Shown here: positions 9,280 through 18,452 of the stretch, in pieces
How the letters are laid out: the number at the start of each line of letters is the position of its first letter
How positions within the stretch are numbered: the first letter of the stretch is position 1
Assembly: GCA_045104975.1 (NCBI GenBank)
Contig: JBGCCY010000100.1
Location: forward strand, 1-64,000
Source of the DNA: CAJQQY01 sp045104975
Lineage (GTDB): Bacteria > Bacteroidota > Bacteroidia > Chitinophagales > Saprospiraceae
Direction of reading: 5' to 3'
DNA length: 64,000 nucleotides
Position numbers and translations under genes: made by a program
The notes under the pieces: generated by a model
The model's database searches: none
Seen by the model: the letters and a program-made list of their open reading frames with translations, nothing else
What the model was told of the DNA's origin: nothing

Positions 9280-10341
9280 TTAATTCGATATCACCTTTTT
9301 CCCTCGATGATAAATGAAAGACAACATTCCACTTGCCTGCATATTTAACACAGCAGAAGTAGATACCTGATTAAGACTAATCCTTGGCAAACACTCCAAA
9401 TAATTTTTATGCTGAGCAAAAACATTTCCTATTCGAGTAGTTGTGGCGGTTTTCAAACCTAGTGATTTGACCATTTCAAATTCTCGAAAAGAAGCCTCCG
9501 ATACTTTTCCAAAAGGATAAGCAAAATGTTCGACTGGCTGTTGGATATATTTTTCTAATATCTTTTTTGATTGTAAAATCTCAAATTCCAAATCATTAGA
9601 ATCTAACCTCGTGAGAGGAAAATGATTGACGGTGTGAGCCCCAATTGTCACTAGAGGATCTTGCGAGATTAATTTTATCTCCTCCCAACTCATTGCCATC
9701 TTTTTTACGTAGGAGAAATAATCAACTTCTTTTTTTCCAAAAATCACTTCCAACATTTCTTGAAAATTTCCTTTTGAAAAAGATTGATTAATCAATGTTC
9801 TAATTTGATCAAAGGCTTTTTCTTTTTCCGAAATTGTTTTAGAAGAAATCAAATATTCTTTGCCTTCCCAATGAAAATTGATACTCGTTTCTTCTTTTAA
9901 AAAATCTTCTAAAAGGTACCACCAAAGAATCGCTTTTTGATCAGGGAAATTAGTCGTTACATAAATACAAAATGGAATATTATGTTTTTTTAAGATTGGA
10001 TAAGCATTAGTGAAATTATCTCGATATCCATCATCAAAAGTGAAAACGACAAATTTTTGTTTTGGTTTTTCTTCTGTCAAAGCGTGATGTAAATCATCAA
10101 GTGAAAAGAAAGCGTAATTCTTTTTTTTATAAAAAAGAATAGTTTGCTCCAATTGCTCAGGACTAACTTCAAGACTTTGATGGTTATGAATTCGATCATC
10201 CATACTATCTTCTACCACTCGATGAAAAGTCAAAATCTGGCCCATCCCTGAATAAAAAGGTTCAAATAATCGATACAGCTGCAAGCCTGAAATAACCGGT
10301 GCAACCTTCGATATGATTTTCTTTTTATTAAAATTACCCAT
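9280..10341 (-). CDS. Polysaccharide deacetylase (NodB family)
   Basis: 353 residues. The NodB metal/catalytic motifs are visible: TFDDGYRDN (Asp103, Asp104) and the zinc-binding HxxxH in GAHTVNHFPLTR (His236, His240), with a later FAYPFG motif. There is no clear signal peptide, so it may act at the cytoplasmic face or on lipid-linked sugar. Family members remove N-acetyl groups from sugars in exopolysaccharides. It is the last gene of a three-gene minus-strand operon with two glycosyltransferases and overlaps the upstream one by 8 bp, so it probably trims the same polymer. Confidence 0.85.
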   Translation of the reverse strand: MGNFNKKKIISKVAPVISGLQLYRLFEPFYSGMGQILTFHRVVEDSMDDRIHNHQSLEVSPEQLEQTILFYKKKNYAFFSLDDLHHALTEEKPKQKFVVFTFDDGYRDNFTNAYPILKKHNIPFCIYVTTNFPDQKAILWWYLLEDFLKEETSINFHWEGKEYLISSKTISEKEKAFDQIRTLINQSFSKGNFQEMLEVIFGKKEVDYFSYVKKMAMSWEEIKLISQDPLVTIGAHTVNHFPLTRLDSNDLEFEILQSKKILEKYIQQPVEHFAYPFGKVSEASFREFEMVKSLGLKTATTTRIGNVFAQHKNYLECLPRISLNQVSTSAVLNMQASGMLSFIYHRGKKVISN

Positions 10342-11452
10342 GAGAAATTACTTCATTATATAAATCAACATATTCTTCTGCTACCCTCGAGACCAAATAT
10401 TTTTCTTCAATCACTTGCTTAGCATTGTTTGAAAAATTGTTCATCTCAGCTTCATTTGCAAAAGCCCATTTTATTTTTTCAGCCAAATCATTGGCATTTT
10501 TTGATTCAAAAAACAAGACTTGACCATCTTCTAAAACTGCTGTATTTTGAGGTATATCGCTACAAATCATTGGCGTCCCAACACTTCCTACTTCCAACAA
10601 CATCATCGACATCGCTTCCAACTCAGAAGGAAATATGAAAAATTTAGACCGAGCAATCAACGCATTCAACACTTTCAAATCAGAAACATATCCTACAAAT
10701 TTCACTTTTATTCCTTCGGCTGATTTTTTTAATTCTTGGGTGTAACTTGGCAATTGTTCAATATCAGCAGCGATGACTAAAGTGCCTTGATAATTTATTT
10801 TTTTCAAAGCTTCAATCAAAGTATGGCAACCTTTAAGTGGAATCAATCGACGAGCTGCAAAAAATAAATACTCCCCTTCCACTTCATTTTCTTTCAAAAT
10901 TTCATCAGCAAATTCAGGTTGCACTTTTCCAATCGGGTGAATACCATTTGGAATATGGAGGATCTTTCTATTATATTTTTCTTCAAAATATTCTACTTGT
11001 GTTTTTGAAACAGAAGTCAATTTTGTGTTGGAACGCATAAATAATTCTTCCATTCTTCGGAAATAAAATTTCGCACCACTCGACCATTTATCATTTAAGT
11101 AAGGCAGTCCGTGAGAAGTCGCCACAGTCTTGAATTTCAAATTTAAAAGTGGTAAAAAGAACGCCCCATCCATCTTGTGCAAATGAACGATATCATAGTT
11201 TCCTTTCCACATCAAATGAAAAAAACATTTTATATAAAATAAAAACACGCCAACACCTTTTATTGGTGTTTCAGAAAACTGGATCGTTTTTACTCCTTCT
11301 ATAAAATCTGCTGCTAATTCATTTTTATAACAATAGATTGTGATATCGAAATGGTTTTTCATTTCCCATAACAAGTTTTCGACCACTCGGCTTGTTCCGC
11401 CTTTTGATGGAAAATATTTAACTCCAAAAATTACTATCTTTTTCTTTTTCAT
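10334..11452 (-). CDS. Glycosyltransferase, GT4 family (GT-B fold)
   Basis: 372 residues. The N-terminal GT-B half has a glycine-rich acceptor loop (KYFPSKGGTSRVVENLL). The C-terminal nucleotide-sugar half has FAARRLIPLKGCHTLIEAL and the E-x7-E-like region around FPSELEAMSMMLLEVGSVG. It transfers a sugar to the growing exopolysaccharide repeat unit; donor and acceptor are unknown. It is separated by 36 bp from the upstream glycosyltransferase and overlaps the deacetylase downstream. Confidence 0.85.
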   Translation of the reverse strand: MKKKKIVIFGVKYFPSKGGTSRVVENLLWEMKNHFDITIYCYKNELAADFIEGVKTIQFSETPIKGVGVFLFYIKCFFHLMWKGNYDIVHLHKMDGAFFLPLLNLKFKTVATSHGLPYLNDKWSSGAKFYFRRMEELFMRSNTKLTSVSKTQVEYFEEKYNRKILHIPNGIHPIGKVQPEFADEILKENEVEGEYLFFAARRLIPLKGCHTLIEALKKINYQGTLVIAADIEQLPSYTQELKKSAEGIKVKFVGYVSDLKVLNALIARSKFFIFPSELEAMSMMLLEVGSVGTPMICSDIPQNTAVLEDGQVLFFESKNANDLAEKIKWAFANEAEMNNFSNNAKQVIEEKYLVSRVAEEYVDLYNEVISHG

Positions 11453-11488
11453 TAGGAAATATTTGATTCCATTGACTTAACAATACAT

Positions 11489-12697
11489 TTACATTTTCTC
11501 TAAAAACGTTTTTATTGATTTTCCATAATGGATATAATTAAATTTTTGCAAACCTAACGCTTGTCCTTTTAGGCCGATCTTTTTTGCCAAATCTGGATTT
11601 TCAACTACTTCTCTCATTTTTCCTGCATAAGCATCAACAGTATAGCTATCCGCAATGAAGGCATTTTCTCCATCCTTAAAATAATGTTTCACTTCTCCAT
11701 AATTCGTCGCTATCATCGGATTTCCGGTAGCCACATATTCTCCAATTTTATGTGGAAACCTTGCCGCATCTTGAATTGTATCTCGCAATGGAATGAGCAA
11801 AGCAGCTGCTCCTTTAAAGTGTATCGGAATATCTTCTCGAGGTATATTTCGGAAAATCTTAACTCGGTCTTTCTCTTTTAATTGCTTAATATCTGTTTGG
11901 AGTTTTATAAGATCTTCTTCTTCTCCACCTCCCAAAATAAGATACAAGTCCATCCTTGGTTCAGCAGGTAATTGATCATAAGCTTCTAAAATAAAATCAA
12001 CGACTTCTCTATACACCAATGCACCACAATACAAAAAATAAGGGTGCTCTCTTTTTACTCTTGGAATGTTGAACTCTTCAAAGTCACATAAAATTGGAAT
12101 CTTAAATTGCGGTTTGGATGGGGCTATCTTTTTGAAGTTATCAATCAATACTTCACTAATTGGAAATGCTCCATCCATCTTTTGTACCAACCAATTATCA
12201 AAAAGGTAATCGTTCATTTGCACTTTCCACCCTTTTCGATGTTGCATCGCTGAAGCCCATTCCACATAATTAAGCACAATTGGAAAACCTAAAATCCATC
12301 CATAAATTCGATACAACACAGTCTGCCCAAGATGATGACAAGAGATAATTGCTGCTCCAAGATTATTTTCTTTTTTGAGCTTAAAAAAAAAAAAAAACTC
12401 TTTGACGATACCTCGTAACTTTTGAATATTTCTAGGAAGAAATAATTTTGGTTTATAAACAGTACCTGAAGTATAAATATATTTAATGCCTTCTACCTCA
12501 CCTTCCAATGGAAGATCAACAGGTTCGTCAGGATCAAAATACCCCTTTCGGTTGATGACGGTCACCTCTGCACCAGCGCTGATTAACGCTTTGCTAATCA
12601 TAATTAATTTTTGAATAGCAGCTAACCCATAAGGGAATCCGCTTTCTCCTAAATAAATTACATGAAAAGGTTTTGTATCTTTTTGGCTCATTTTCAA
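11489..12697 (-). CDS. Glycosyltransferase, GT4-like, with a T15 homopolymer
   Basis: 402 residues with a GT-B layout. The N-terminal half starts with HVIYLGESGFPYGLAAIQK. The C-terminal donor domain has FLYCGALVYREVVDFILEAY and a late GEYVATGNPMIATNYGE loop. It probably adds a sugar during exopolysaccharide synthesis. The coding strand carries an unbroken run of 15 T (window 12383-12397) encoding five phenylalanines in EFFFFFKLKK. A one-base slip there would truncate the protein near residue 100. First gene of the operon ending at 9280. Upstream is a 360-bp gap with an inverted repeat. Confidence 0.82.
   Translation of the reverse strand: MKMSQKDTKPFHVIYLGESGFPYGLAAIQKLIMISKALISAGAEVTVINRKGYFDPDEPVDLPLEGEVEGIKYIYTSGTVYKPKLFLPRNIQKLRGIVKEFFFFFKLKKENNLGAAIISCHHLGQTVLYRIYGWILGFPIVLNYVEWASAMQHRKGWKVQMNDYLFDNWLVQKMDGAFPISEVLIDNFKKIAPSKPQFKIPILCDFEEFNIPRVKREHPYFLYCGALVYREVVDFILEAYDQLPAEPRMDLYLILGGGEEEDLIKLQTDIKQLKEKDRVKIFRNIPREDIPIHFKGAAALLIPLRDTIQDAARFPHKIGEYVATGNPMIATNYGEVKHYFKDGENAFIADSYTVDAYAGKMREVVENPDLAKKIGLKGQALGLQKFNYIHYGKSIKTFLEKM
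12383..12397 (-). repeat. Homopolymer tract (T15 on the coding strand)
   Basis: Fifteen consecutive A on the plus strand, read as T15 in the glycosyltransferase gene. It keeps the reading frame open in this assembly. Tracts of this length are prone to replication slippage and also to sequencing error. Confidence 0.95.
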
Positions 12698-12740
12698 AAG
12701 TTATTTATTTCCTATTTCCTAAAGTATCTTTTATAAAAAG

Positions 12741-12846
12741 TAAGTGCCGGATCGAAATGATCCGTAAGTAATTTTAGGATTCCTTTTTTCTAATAAGACA
12801 AAAAAGAAACTAAAATTACTTACTGACAACTTCGATTCGGCACTTA
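12741..12846. repeat. Long imperfect inverted repeat upstream of the glycosyltransferase operon
   Basis: TAAGTGCCGGATCGAA (12741-12756) pairs with TTCGATTCGGCACTTA (12831-12846), and GTAAGTAATTTTAG pairs with CTAAAATTACTTAC further in. The arms are about 45 bp with an internal mismatched patch. It occupies part of the 360-bp gap 12698-13057, where no gene is visible. Confidence 0.8.
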
Positions 12847-13057
12847 AGTTTTTGTTTATAGATTCGTAGGCTATTGTTAAATTCTTGAAATCTAACAATG
12901 CTTTTCCGTTAGAATAAATTCGATTTAATTCTTCTAAGTTTTAAAAATTAGAAGTTTTTTTTGTAAAAATTATTTCACAAGTGGTAACTCCAATTTCATC
13001 TTTTGAACAAAACTAGAGGTACCTTCCTTCGTATTCGGTTTGTAGTTTATTGGTTGT

Positions 13058-13987
13058 TTATTGACCTGGCTTTACCAAATCGTACGCATCCAATTTATAT
13101 TCGGGATGACCTGGCGCTCTTGTTATCATCCGTAATGTCCCCATAAATAACTCCACAAATCCTGCTCCTGCATTAATCGAAGCTTGCACATCTGAAGGAC
13201 TATTTTTAAAGGTGTGATGATAAATTCCCCATTTATTATTTCCTCCCCAAGGATAATCTGTTAAGACTGTCTGTTCAATTTTGTCATGATATAATTGTCC
13301 ATTCAACCATACTTGAGTCAGTCCATCATCTCCTAAACCATATACAATATGAATCACGACATCTAACGATTGACCTGCCAACGGCGTAACCGGGTAAATA
13401 ATTCGATCATTGACATTAACTACTTGAATCTCTCCTCCTAGCGCTGGAGCTGGATCATTCTGTCCAGCAATCTCTAATTCAAGAATCGGTGATAATCCTC
13501 CAATCCCAGGATGATTTTGAAAAATCGTAATTGGTGAAGTTGGATCAATTACATAATCATCAGAAAAATCATATCTCCATCCAATCCATTGTTCTGTGCC
13601 AAGTGGATGATTAATTTGCCATGGATCAGTATGAATTTCACTCCTATAATTATGTGGACTTGAACTACCTGCTGGCGGAGTAGGAGTTATTGGATTGAGG
13701 TCAAACCTCATGCGATCACCAACAATAGAGACTCCCATCGTATCATAAGCCGTATTGATAAAAAGTCCTGGACCAAATGCCGCGCCATCTGGATAAGAAT
13801 AAGGAGGTATTGTAATCGTATCCCATGTCCAAGCTGTAACAGAAGATGGATCCATTGAAACTGGTGGTGGCTCAAGAACCAGCGTCCCATCTCCAAGTGG
13901 ATTATTATTACATCCATTCAAAGCCATTAAGACTAACAATATTTTTAGCGATGTTTTTAAGATCCCGGAATTTGGTAATTTATTCAT
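13058..13987 (-). CDS. Heparin-lyase-I-like polysaccharide lyase, lipoprotein
   Basis: 309 residues. A lipoprotein signal ends at LMALNGC, followed by a Asn-rich linker. The body resembles the jelly-roll fold of heparin lyase I / related polysaccharide lyases: NYRSEI, EQWIGWRYDF, an FQNHPG patch, and a C-terminal KWGIYHHTF region. These enzymes cleave uronic-acid-containing polysaccharides by beta-elimination. Inside an exopolysaccharide locus, a periplasmic or surface lyase may clear mis-exported polymer or set chain length. The exact lyase family and the substrate cannot be assigned by eye. It lies 90 bp after the VTC-domain gene on the same strand. Confidence 0.68.
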   Translation of the reverse strand: MNKLPNSGILKTSLKILLVLMALNGCNNNPLGDGTLVLEPPPVSMDPSSVTAWTWDTITIPPYSYPDGAAFGPGLFINTAYDTMGVSIVGDRMRFDLNPITPTPPAGSSSPHNYRSEIHTDPWQINHPLGTEQWIGWRYDFSDDYVIDPTSPITIFQNHPGIGGLSPILELEIAGQNDPAPALGGEIQVVNVNDRIIYPVTPLAGQSLDVVIHIVYGLGDDGLTQVWLNGQLYHDKIEQTVLTDYPWGGNNKWGIYHHTFKNSPSDVQASINAGAGFVELFMGTLRMITRAPGHPEYKLDAYDLVKPGQ

Positions 13988-14077
13988 TTTATAATCTTAT
14001 TTGGTGATTAAAACATTTTTACCTGTCTTTAATTTTAGATCGCGTTATTATTTTGGGTCTCACTCTAAATTGGATGA

Positions 14078-14788
14078 TTACCACAAATCAAGGTGATCAA
14101 CTCCATTTACATATTTTGAATTTTTTGTCAATCGAAATGGAAATCCACTACTTACTCTTCCTGCCGCTTGATCATCTTCTACATCATATTTCATTTCCAT
14201 CACCACATCAGAATCGTTTTTTGCAATACGTAAAAAATAATTTTGATGTGCAGAAATTCGAGTATACCTCAATTGCGTATCCAACGTTACTCGAAATTTT
14301 CGATTAGCAGATAAATAATATTTTCGAAAATACCGATTGAGCAAGGTCGGTTCTAAAAATTTGAGAGATTCCTGAATTTCCAAAGGTAAATCCGAATTTG
14401 CAAAAACCTTTTTTAGGTCTCCTTTCGATATTCCTTTTTCTAAAAGAATGGGGGTTAACGAAAAATGTCGTTTGGCCCCCGAACAACCTTTCTTTATTTT
14501 TATCTCCAATACGGGTTTTTCAATTAGTCCAAATTGTTCGCCGTACCATCGGATTCGAAATTTATGTCGCAATGGCGATCCTACTTGGTTGTCATTATAG
14601 TTTCCAAAACTAGGTGTATCAAAATAAATATTATTAATATACCTAGCAGGAAAAGGCCGAAAAAACATCGACGGATGACTTCGCACCACGGTTTCCACCC
14701 ACCCCAAATCAGTATTGGTTAAAGCGTACTTTCGTTCCTTCCGATAAACCAATGGTTTACTTACTGCTCTTTCCAAACTCGGCTCCAT
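14078..14788 (-). CDS. VTC-domain protein (polyphosphate-polymerase-like)
   Basis: 236 residues, all one VTC domain. It shows the basic/acidic tunnel residues of the fold: RKERKYALTNTDL at the start, YINNIYFDTP, a KFRIRWYG strand and LEIKIKKG. Yeast Vtc4 uses this fold to make polyphosphate from ATP. Bacterial stand-alone versions occur with CotH and DUF4956 genes, as here, where their reaction is not settled. The start codon lies 32 bp inside the end of the cotH-like gene, implying coupled translation. Confidence 0.82.
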   Translation of the reverse strand: MEPSLERAVSKPLVYRKERKYALTNTDLGWVETVVRSHPSMFFRPFPARYINNIYFDTPSFGNYNDNQVGSPLRHKFRIRWYGEQFGLIEKPVLEIKIKKGCSGAKRHFSLTPILLEKGISKGDLKKVFANSDLPLEIQESLKFLEPTLLNRYFRKYYLSANRKFRVTLDTQLRYTRISAHQNYFLRIAKNDSDVVMEMKYDVEDDQAAGRVSSGFPFRLTKNSKYVNGVDHLDLW

Positions 14789-17345
14789 ATAATATCTGTT
14801 TTACTTTTGAATTATTATGTGCTATAGATTTTCCATCCATAGTCAATTGAGAATTCTTTTCTACTAAAAAATCAATTTCAGATTTCCCCATATCCATTTG
14901 TGTTGCTTCGATAAATCCAGGCCCGAATTCTGGTTTCTTTTGGAAAAGTGCCATCCCGATTCTACTATCTTTAACTGTTGAATTAGTGATATAAATCGTT
15001 GATTGATCTTTACTCGTGATAGCAATTTCTGCATTATGAATTTCGACATTGGTAACTGTCATGGTACTATTTTCACCTGCACTCAATCCTTTATCTCCAA
15101 TACCATCCATATAAACATTTTCCACTATGAGTTTCGTTCCTGAGATATCTATCCCATCATTTCCAATGGTTAAAAATTTAGTGTCAGAAACTTTTCCTGT
15201 ACAAAAATCACAGTCAAATGCATCAGACAAAATATTTTTGAATTGAGAATTTTTCATAGAAAAATCTGCTCGAACGATGTTTAAGAAATCGTCACCAATT
15301 TTATTTTGCGAAAAAATACAATCATTAATATCCACGGGTGATTCGTAAAAAGTAACGGCTCCCGAAAGTCTCCATCCCACTTCTTCAGGTCGAGAAAGTT
15401 GATCAAATAAAGTGTGCGATAATTTAGACCGTTCTCTTGCTTTCATAATCACGATACCTTCAGATGTCGCATCCGAAGAATTTATAACAATAGGATTACG
15501 GGAAGTTCCATTGAAAAAAACTGGCGCATAACTTATAATTTTTGCCTGCTTAACCATATCAATTTTTGCTCCCGCTTCGATTTCAAAATGTGCATTTTTT
15601 GGAATTACTAAGTCTGAACTTAAAGTCCATTCTCCCTTAGGAATAAAAATCTTATTTTCTATCTTTTGGATAAAATCAAAGTTGTCATAATTGTGATTAC
15701 GAACAATTGGATTAGTTATAGCACTACTAGATCCATTTTTAGAAAAAGGAAAAACTAACGCTCGCTTCAATCCTTTTTCCATACCCAAATAATTATAATT
15801 GATTTTCAACTCAGGTAGAAGTGAATCTGCCCACTCGACATTTTCCGAAATTTGGAAAGCATAAGTTCCCCATTTTTCCTCTTCTTTTTTCCCTTCCAAT
15901 ACAATTGATTCTTTTGGGTAAAAAAAGATAGAATCTCGCCAACTGATATTTGAAATTTCTATTGGTAAGAATTGTTGATTTGCAATTTCTATTTGTAAAC
16001 TTTCATTTTCTTTTTTGGAAAAATGTGATGAAAGCCCTGTGACTCCTGAGTGTAAAGTTTTTCTAATATAGTCTTGGTGTTCGTATAATGTATATTTTGG
16101 TAGTTCATAAAAAGTCCAATCTTTATAAATCCCACTCATCAACTGTTGTAGATTATCTTCATGCTCTACAAAGAATTCATCTAAAAATGCTTCTTGTGAA
16201 ATTAATTCTGCTTCAGCAATGTAGGCTTTCTCAAATTCGAGATTACCAAAAATCTTTTGCAAGATTTCATCATTCTTCACTAAGAAATGCCATCTTCCCA
16301 TTTTCGGTTTTTCCAAAAACAAAGCCATGTCAGAGACATCGCTATCTTTTAAATCTTCAAACTCACGAGCAATCGGTTCTACTAAACCAGAAATTGGGTT
16401 AAAATAAAAACGCATATTATCTCGCAACAAAGGATGCCTCGAATTCATCAAATCGGCAATAGCATATAGTTTTGCCATTTTTTCAATATCAAAAAACTGC
16501 GTAGCGGGAAGTTTTCCTGTTGCTACATTTTGCCACATTTGTCGGAGTAAAATTACCTGCGAACGAGTGTCAGGTGCTAGCATCAATTTTTCCTCTTGAT
16601 AAATATTTAAGTCTTCCTCAATCTTAAAAATGATCCCTTCTTTTCGTCCGTTGTTTTCCAAAAGATGTTTATCAAAACGCTCTTCCATATAATAGATTCC
16701 AACAGATTTTCCATTGACTGAAACATCTTTAAAATCAGAACGCATCGTAATCAATCCTCTTTTCTCCATCAATTTCAAACCTAGCCAATCAGTCAAATGT
16801 CCTCTTGATTTTGGAACTAACATCCCAAAACGTCTCATGCCATCGATCGTCTTACCCCCTTTGACTTTTACTTGAAATGACCAATGATTTGGATTTTGCA
16901 AGTGAGGGGTAACCATCTTTCCAGTCAAGCTAATTTTGACATTATATTTTTCACCATTGTAAGTTAACTTAGCTGGGAATGCTTCATCTTTGAGAGAGTC
17001 CGCTATGTATTTCCCATCATTCATTACCGCTTGCTCTCGCAAATATTGGATACGCATCATGTGCTTAAACTTGATATCTATATCCATTTTATCCAAAGTC
17101 GAAAATTTACCTTTTGTATAATTTTTGACAAAAGAAAAATCACCTTCAGCTGCTCGAACTAAAGCATGTTTATATTGTGACGACTCTCCAATTCGATTAA
17201 GATATGCTCCATATCCAAGTACGGCAAAAAATAAAATCGTTGCCATAGCTAATCCCAAAACCCCTAAAAGCAAGGGCTTCGTTCTTTCAAACAAACGAGT
17301 TTGAAGAATCGGATGAGAAGTTTTTTCTGTCTCCTTGATATTCAT
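14757..17345 (-). CDS. CotH-kinase-like protein with C-terminal parallel beta-helix
   Basis: 862 residues. One N-terminal transmembrane helix (residues ~27-48) anchors the protein, leaving most of it periplasmic. A CotH-type domain follows (about residues 100-400: LTGKMVTPHLQNPNHWSFQVK, VGIYYMEERFDKHLL, RDNMRFYFNP). The C-terminal third looks like a right-handed beta-helix with repeating short strands (IDMVKQAKII, VENVYMDGIGDKGL, VTNVEIHNAEIAI). CotH proteins are atypical protein kinases of spore coats; the bacterial membrane-bound type is less understood. It sits between DUF4956 upstream and VTC downstream, the recurring partners of this family. Confidence 0.8.
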   Translation of the reverse strand: MNIKETEKTSHPILQTRLFERTKPLLLGVLGLAMATILFFAVLGYGAYLNRIGESSQYKHALVRAAEGDFSFVKNYTKGKFSTLDKMDIDIKFKHMMRIQYLREQAVMNDGKYIADSLKDEAFPAKLTYNGEKYNVKISLTGKMVTPHLQNPNHWSFQVKVKGGKTIDGMRRFGMLVPKSRGHLTDWLGLKLMEKRGLITMRSDFKDVSVNGKSVGIYYMEERFDKHLLENNGRKEGIIFKIEEDLNIYQEEKLMLAPDTRSQVILLRQMWQNVATGKLPATQFFDIEKMAKLYAIADLMNSRHPLLRDNMRFYFNPISGLVEPIAREFEDLKDSDVSDMALFLEKPKMGRWHFLVKNDEILQKIFGNLEFEKAYIAEAELISQEAFLDEFFVEHEDNLQQLMSGIYKDWTFYELPKYTLYEHQDYIRKTLHSGVTGLSSHFSKKENESLQIEIANQQFLPIEISNISWRDSIFFYPKESIVLEGKKEEEKWGTYAFQISENVEWADSLLPELKINYNYLGMEKGLKRALVFPFSKNGSSSAITNPIVRNHNYDNFDFIQKIENKIFIPKGEWTLSSDLVIPKNAHFEIEAGAKIDMVKQAKIISYAPVFFNGTSRNPIVINSSDATSEGIVIMKARERSKLSHTLFDQLSRPEEVGWRLSGAVTFYESPVDINDCIFSQNKIGDDFLNIVRADFSMKNSQFKNILSDAFDCDFCTGKVSDTKFLTIGNDGIDISGTKLIVENVYMDGIGDKGLSAGENSTMTVTNVEIHNAEIAITSKDQSTIYITNSTVKDSRIGMALFQKKPEFGPGFIEATQMDMGKSEIDFLVEKNSQLTMDGKSIAHNNSKVKQILYGAEFGKSSK

Positions 17346-17360
17346 TTTTTCCTTATTAAA

Positions 17361-17525
17361 AGGAGTCAGGGGTGAGGTGAGGCTAGTCGCTGCGCTCTTG
17401 GTCAGGAGTCAAGTGCTTCTTGTTTTCCCCAAAGTTGAAAATATATACATAATCAAATTCTGGGAAAACAAGAAGCACCTGACTCTTGACCGGAAGTGGA
17501 GCGACCAGTCTCACACCTGATTCCT
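17361..17525. repeat. Intraoperonic long inverted repeat, family member 1
   Basis: AGGAGTCAGGGGTGAGG at 17361 and the right arm ending at 17525 are reverse-complementary along ~65 bp. The strongest block is GTGCTTCTTGTTTTCCC against GGGAAAACAAGAAGCAC. The element begins 15 bp before the cotH-like start codon and ends 3 bp from the DUF4956 stop. Its arm sequence (CGCTGCGCT, GTCAGGAGTCA) recurs at 59235-59396. Confidence 0.85.
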
Positions 17526-17528
17526 ATT

Positions 17529-18215
17529 TTAAATTATTCCTTTGTGATCTAAAAAGTTCATTTGGATAGAATCATCCAATTTTCGTAAGGCATTTCGAGT
17601 ATTATTCAACTCTCCCATATCATTGAACTCGACTAAAAAAGAAGCTTCCATGAAATTTTTATTTTCATCTAGTCGCTTGAGTTCTAAGCCTTTGCAAAAA
17701 GGGTTAATGGTCTCAATAATTTTTTCCAACGAAATGTTTAAATGATTTTCTGAAAGAATCGTGAAGTTTAAATTCTTGTTTTCTTTCGCAGGTTTCATCA
17801 TGCTTTTCAGCCAAATAACCACAGTAATAAAGGAGAAACCTGTAATTGTAATTAACCATTGGTCTGCACCAAATCCTAATCCAATTGCAATGTTAAGAAA
17901 AATGTAAGCCAGCTCCTCAGGTTCTTTTATCGCTGCTCGAAACCGAACAATAGATAATGCTCCAACCAATCCAAGTGATAGTGCCAAGGAAGATTTGACA
18001 ATCGTAATGATTATCATCGTCGTCAATGCGATCAATTCAAAATTGGAAGCGAAAGACTTTTTATTGGAAAGAGAATTTCCATATTTAGCATAAAGTCTTC
18101 CTAAAATAAAGGCAAGTACTCCAGTCAAAACTAAATTGACTAGGAAAATAAATGGAGATATTTCAGGCGCATAGTTAGCCAAAAACTCCTCAAAGTTTAA
18201 AGTTTGATTATCCAT
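17529..18215 (-). CDS. DUF4956 membrane protein
   Basis: 228 residues. Three to four transmembrane helices (about 18-40, 60-80, 85-105 and 110-135) are followed by a soluble C-terminal domain. The signature LALSLGLVGALSIVRFR with AIKEPEELAYIF matches the DUF4956 family. Its biochemical role is unknown. It is repeatedly found beside VTC-domain and CotH-like genes, and here it is the first of the three, upstream on the same strand. A plausible role is a membrane scaffold for the trio, which is inference. Confidence 0.85.
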   Translation of the reverse strand: MDNQTLNFEEFLANYAPEISPFIFLVNLVLTGVLAFILGRLYAKYGNSLSNKKSFASNFELIALTTMIIITIVKSSLALSLGLVGALSIVRFRAAIKEPEELAYIFLNIAIGLGFGADQWLITITGFSFITVVIWLKSMMKPAKENKNLNFTILSENHLNISLEKIIETINPFCKGLELKRLDENKNFMEASFLVEFNDMGELNNTRNALRKLDDSIQMNFLDHKGII

Positions 18216-18382
18216 CAGAATGTTTTTAAAAAAATCACAAGTATTAACTTGAGAGACTTTTAAGGTTTAAAAAAAGGTTGTTAAAAAAAAATTGGTTATT
18301 GTATGTAATATAAGGTTTAGATGGATTCATAATTCTCAGCAAATAATAGATATTATTCTATATGAAATTGTATAAAAGAACT

Positions 18383-18413
18383 GAACTTCCAGATTTTAAA
18401 AATCTGGAAGTTC
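18383..18413 (-). terminator. Terminator hairpin after the sugar-phosphate transferase gene
   Basis: GAACTTCCAGATTT (18383-18396) and AAATCTGGAAGTTC (18400-18413) form a perfect 14-bp stem with a 3-base loop, 40 bp beyond the stop of the gene at 18453. The T tract on the minus strand is short and interrupted. Confidence 0.65.
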
Positions 18414-18452
18414 TAAACAGCTCAGAATAATATCTAATAACTTATAGCTTTT

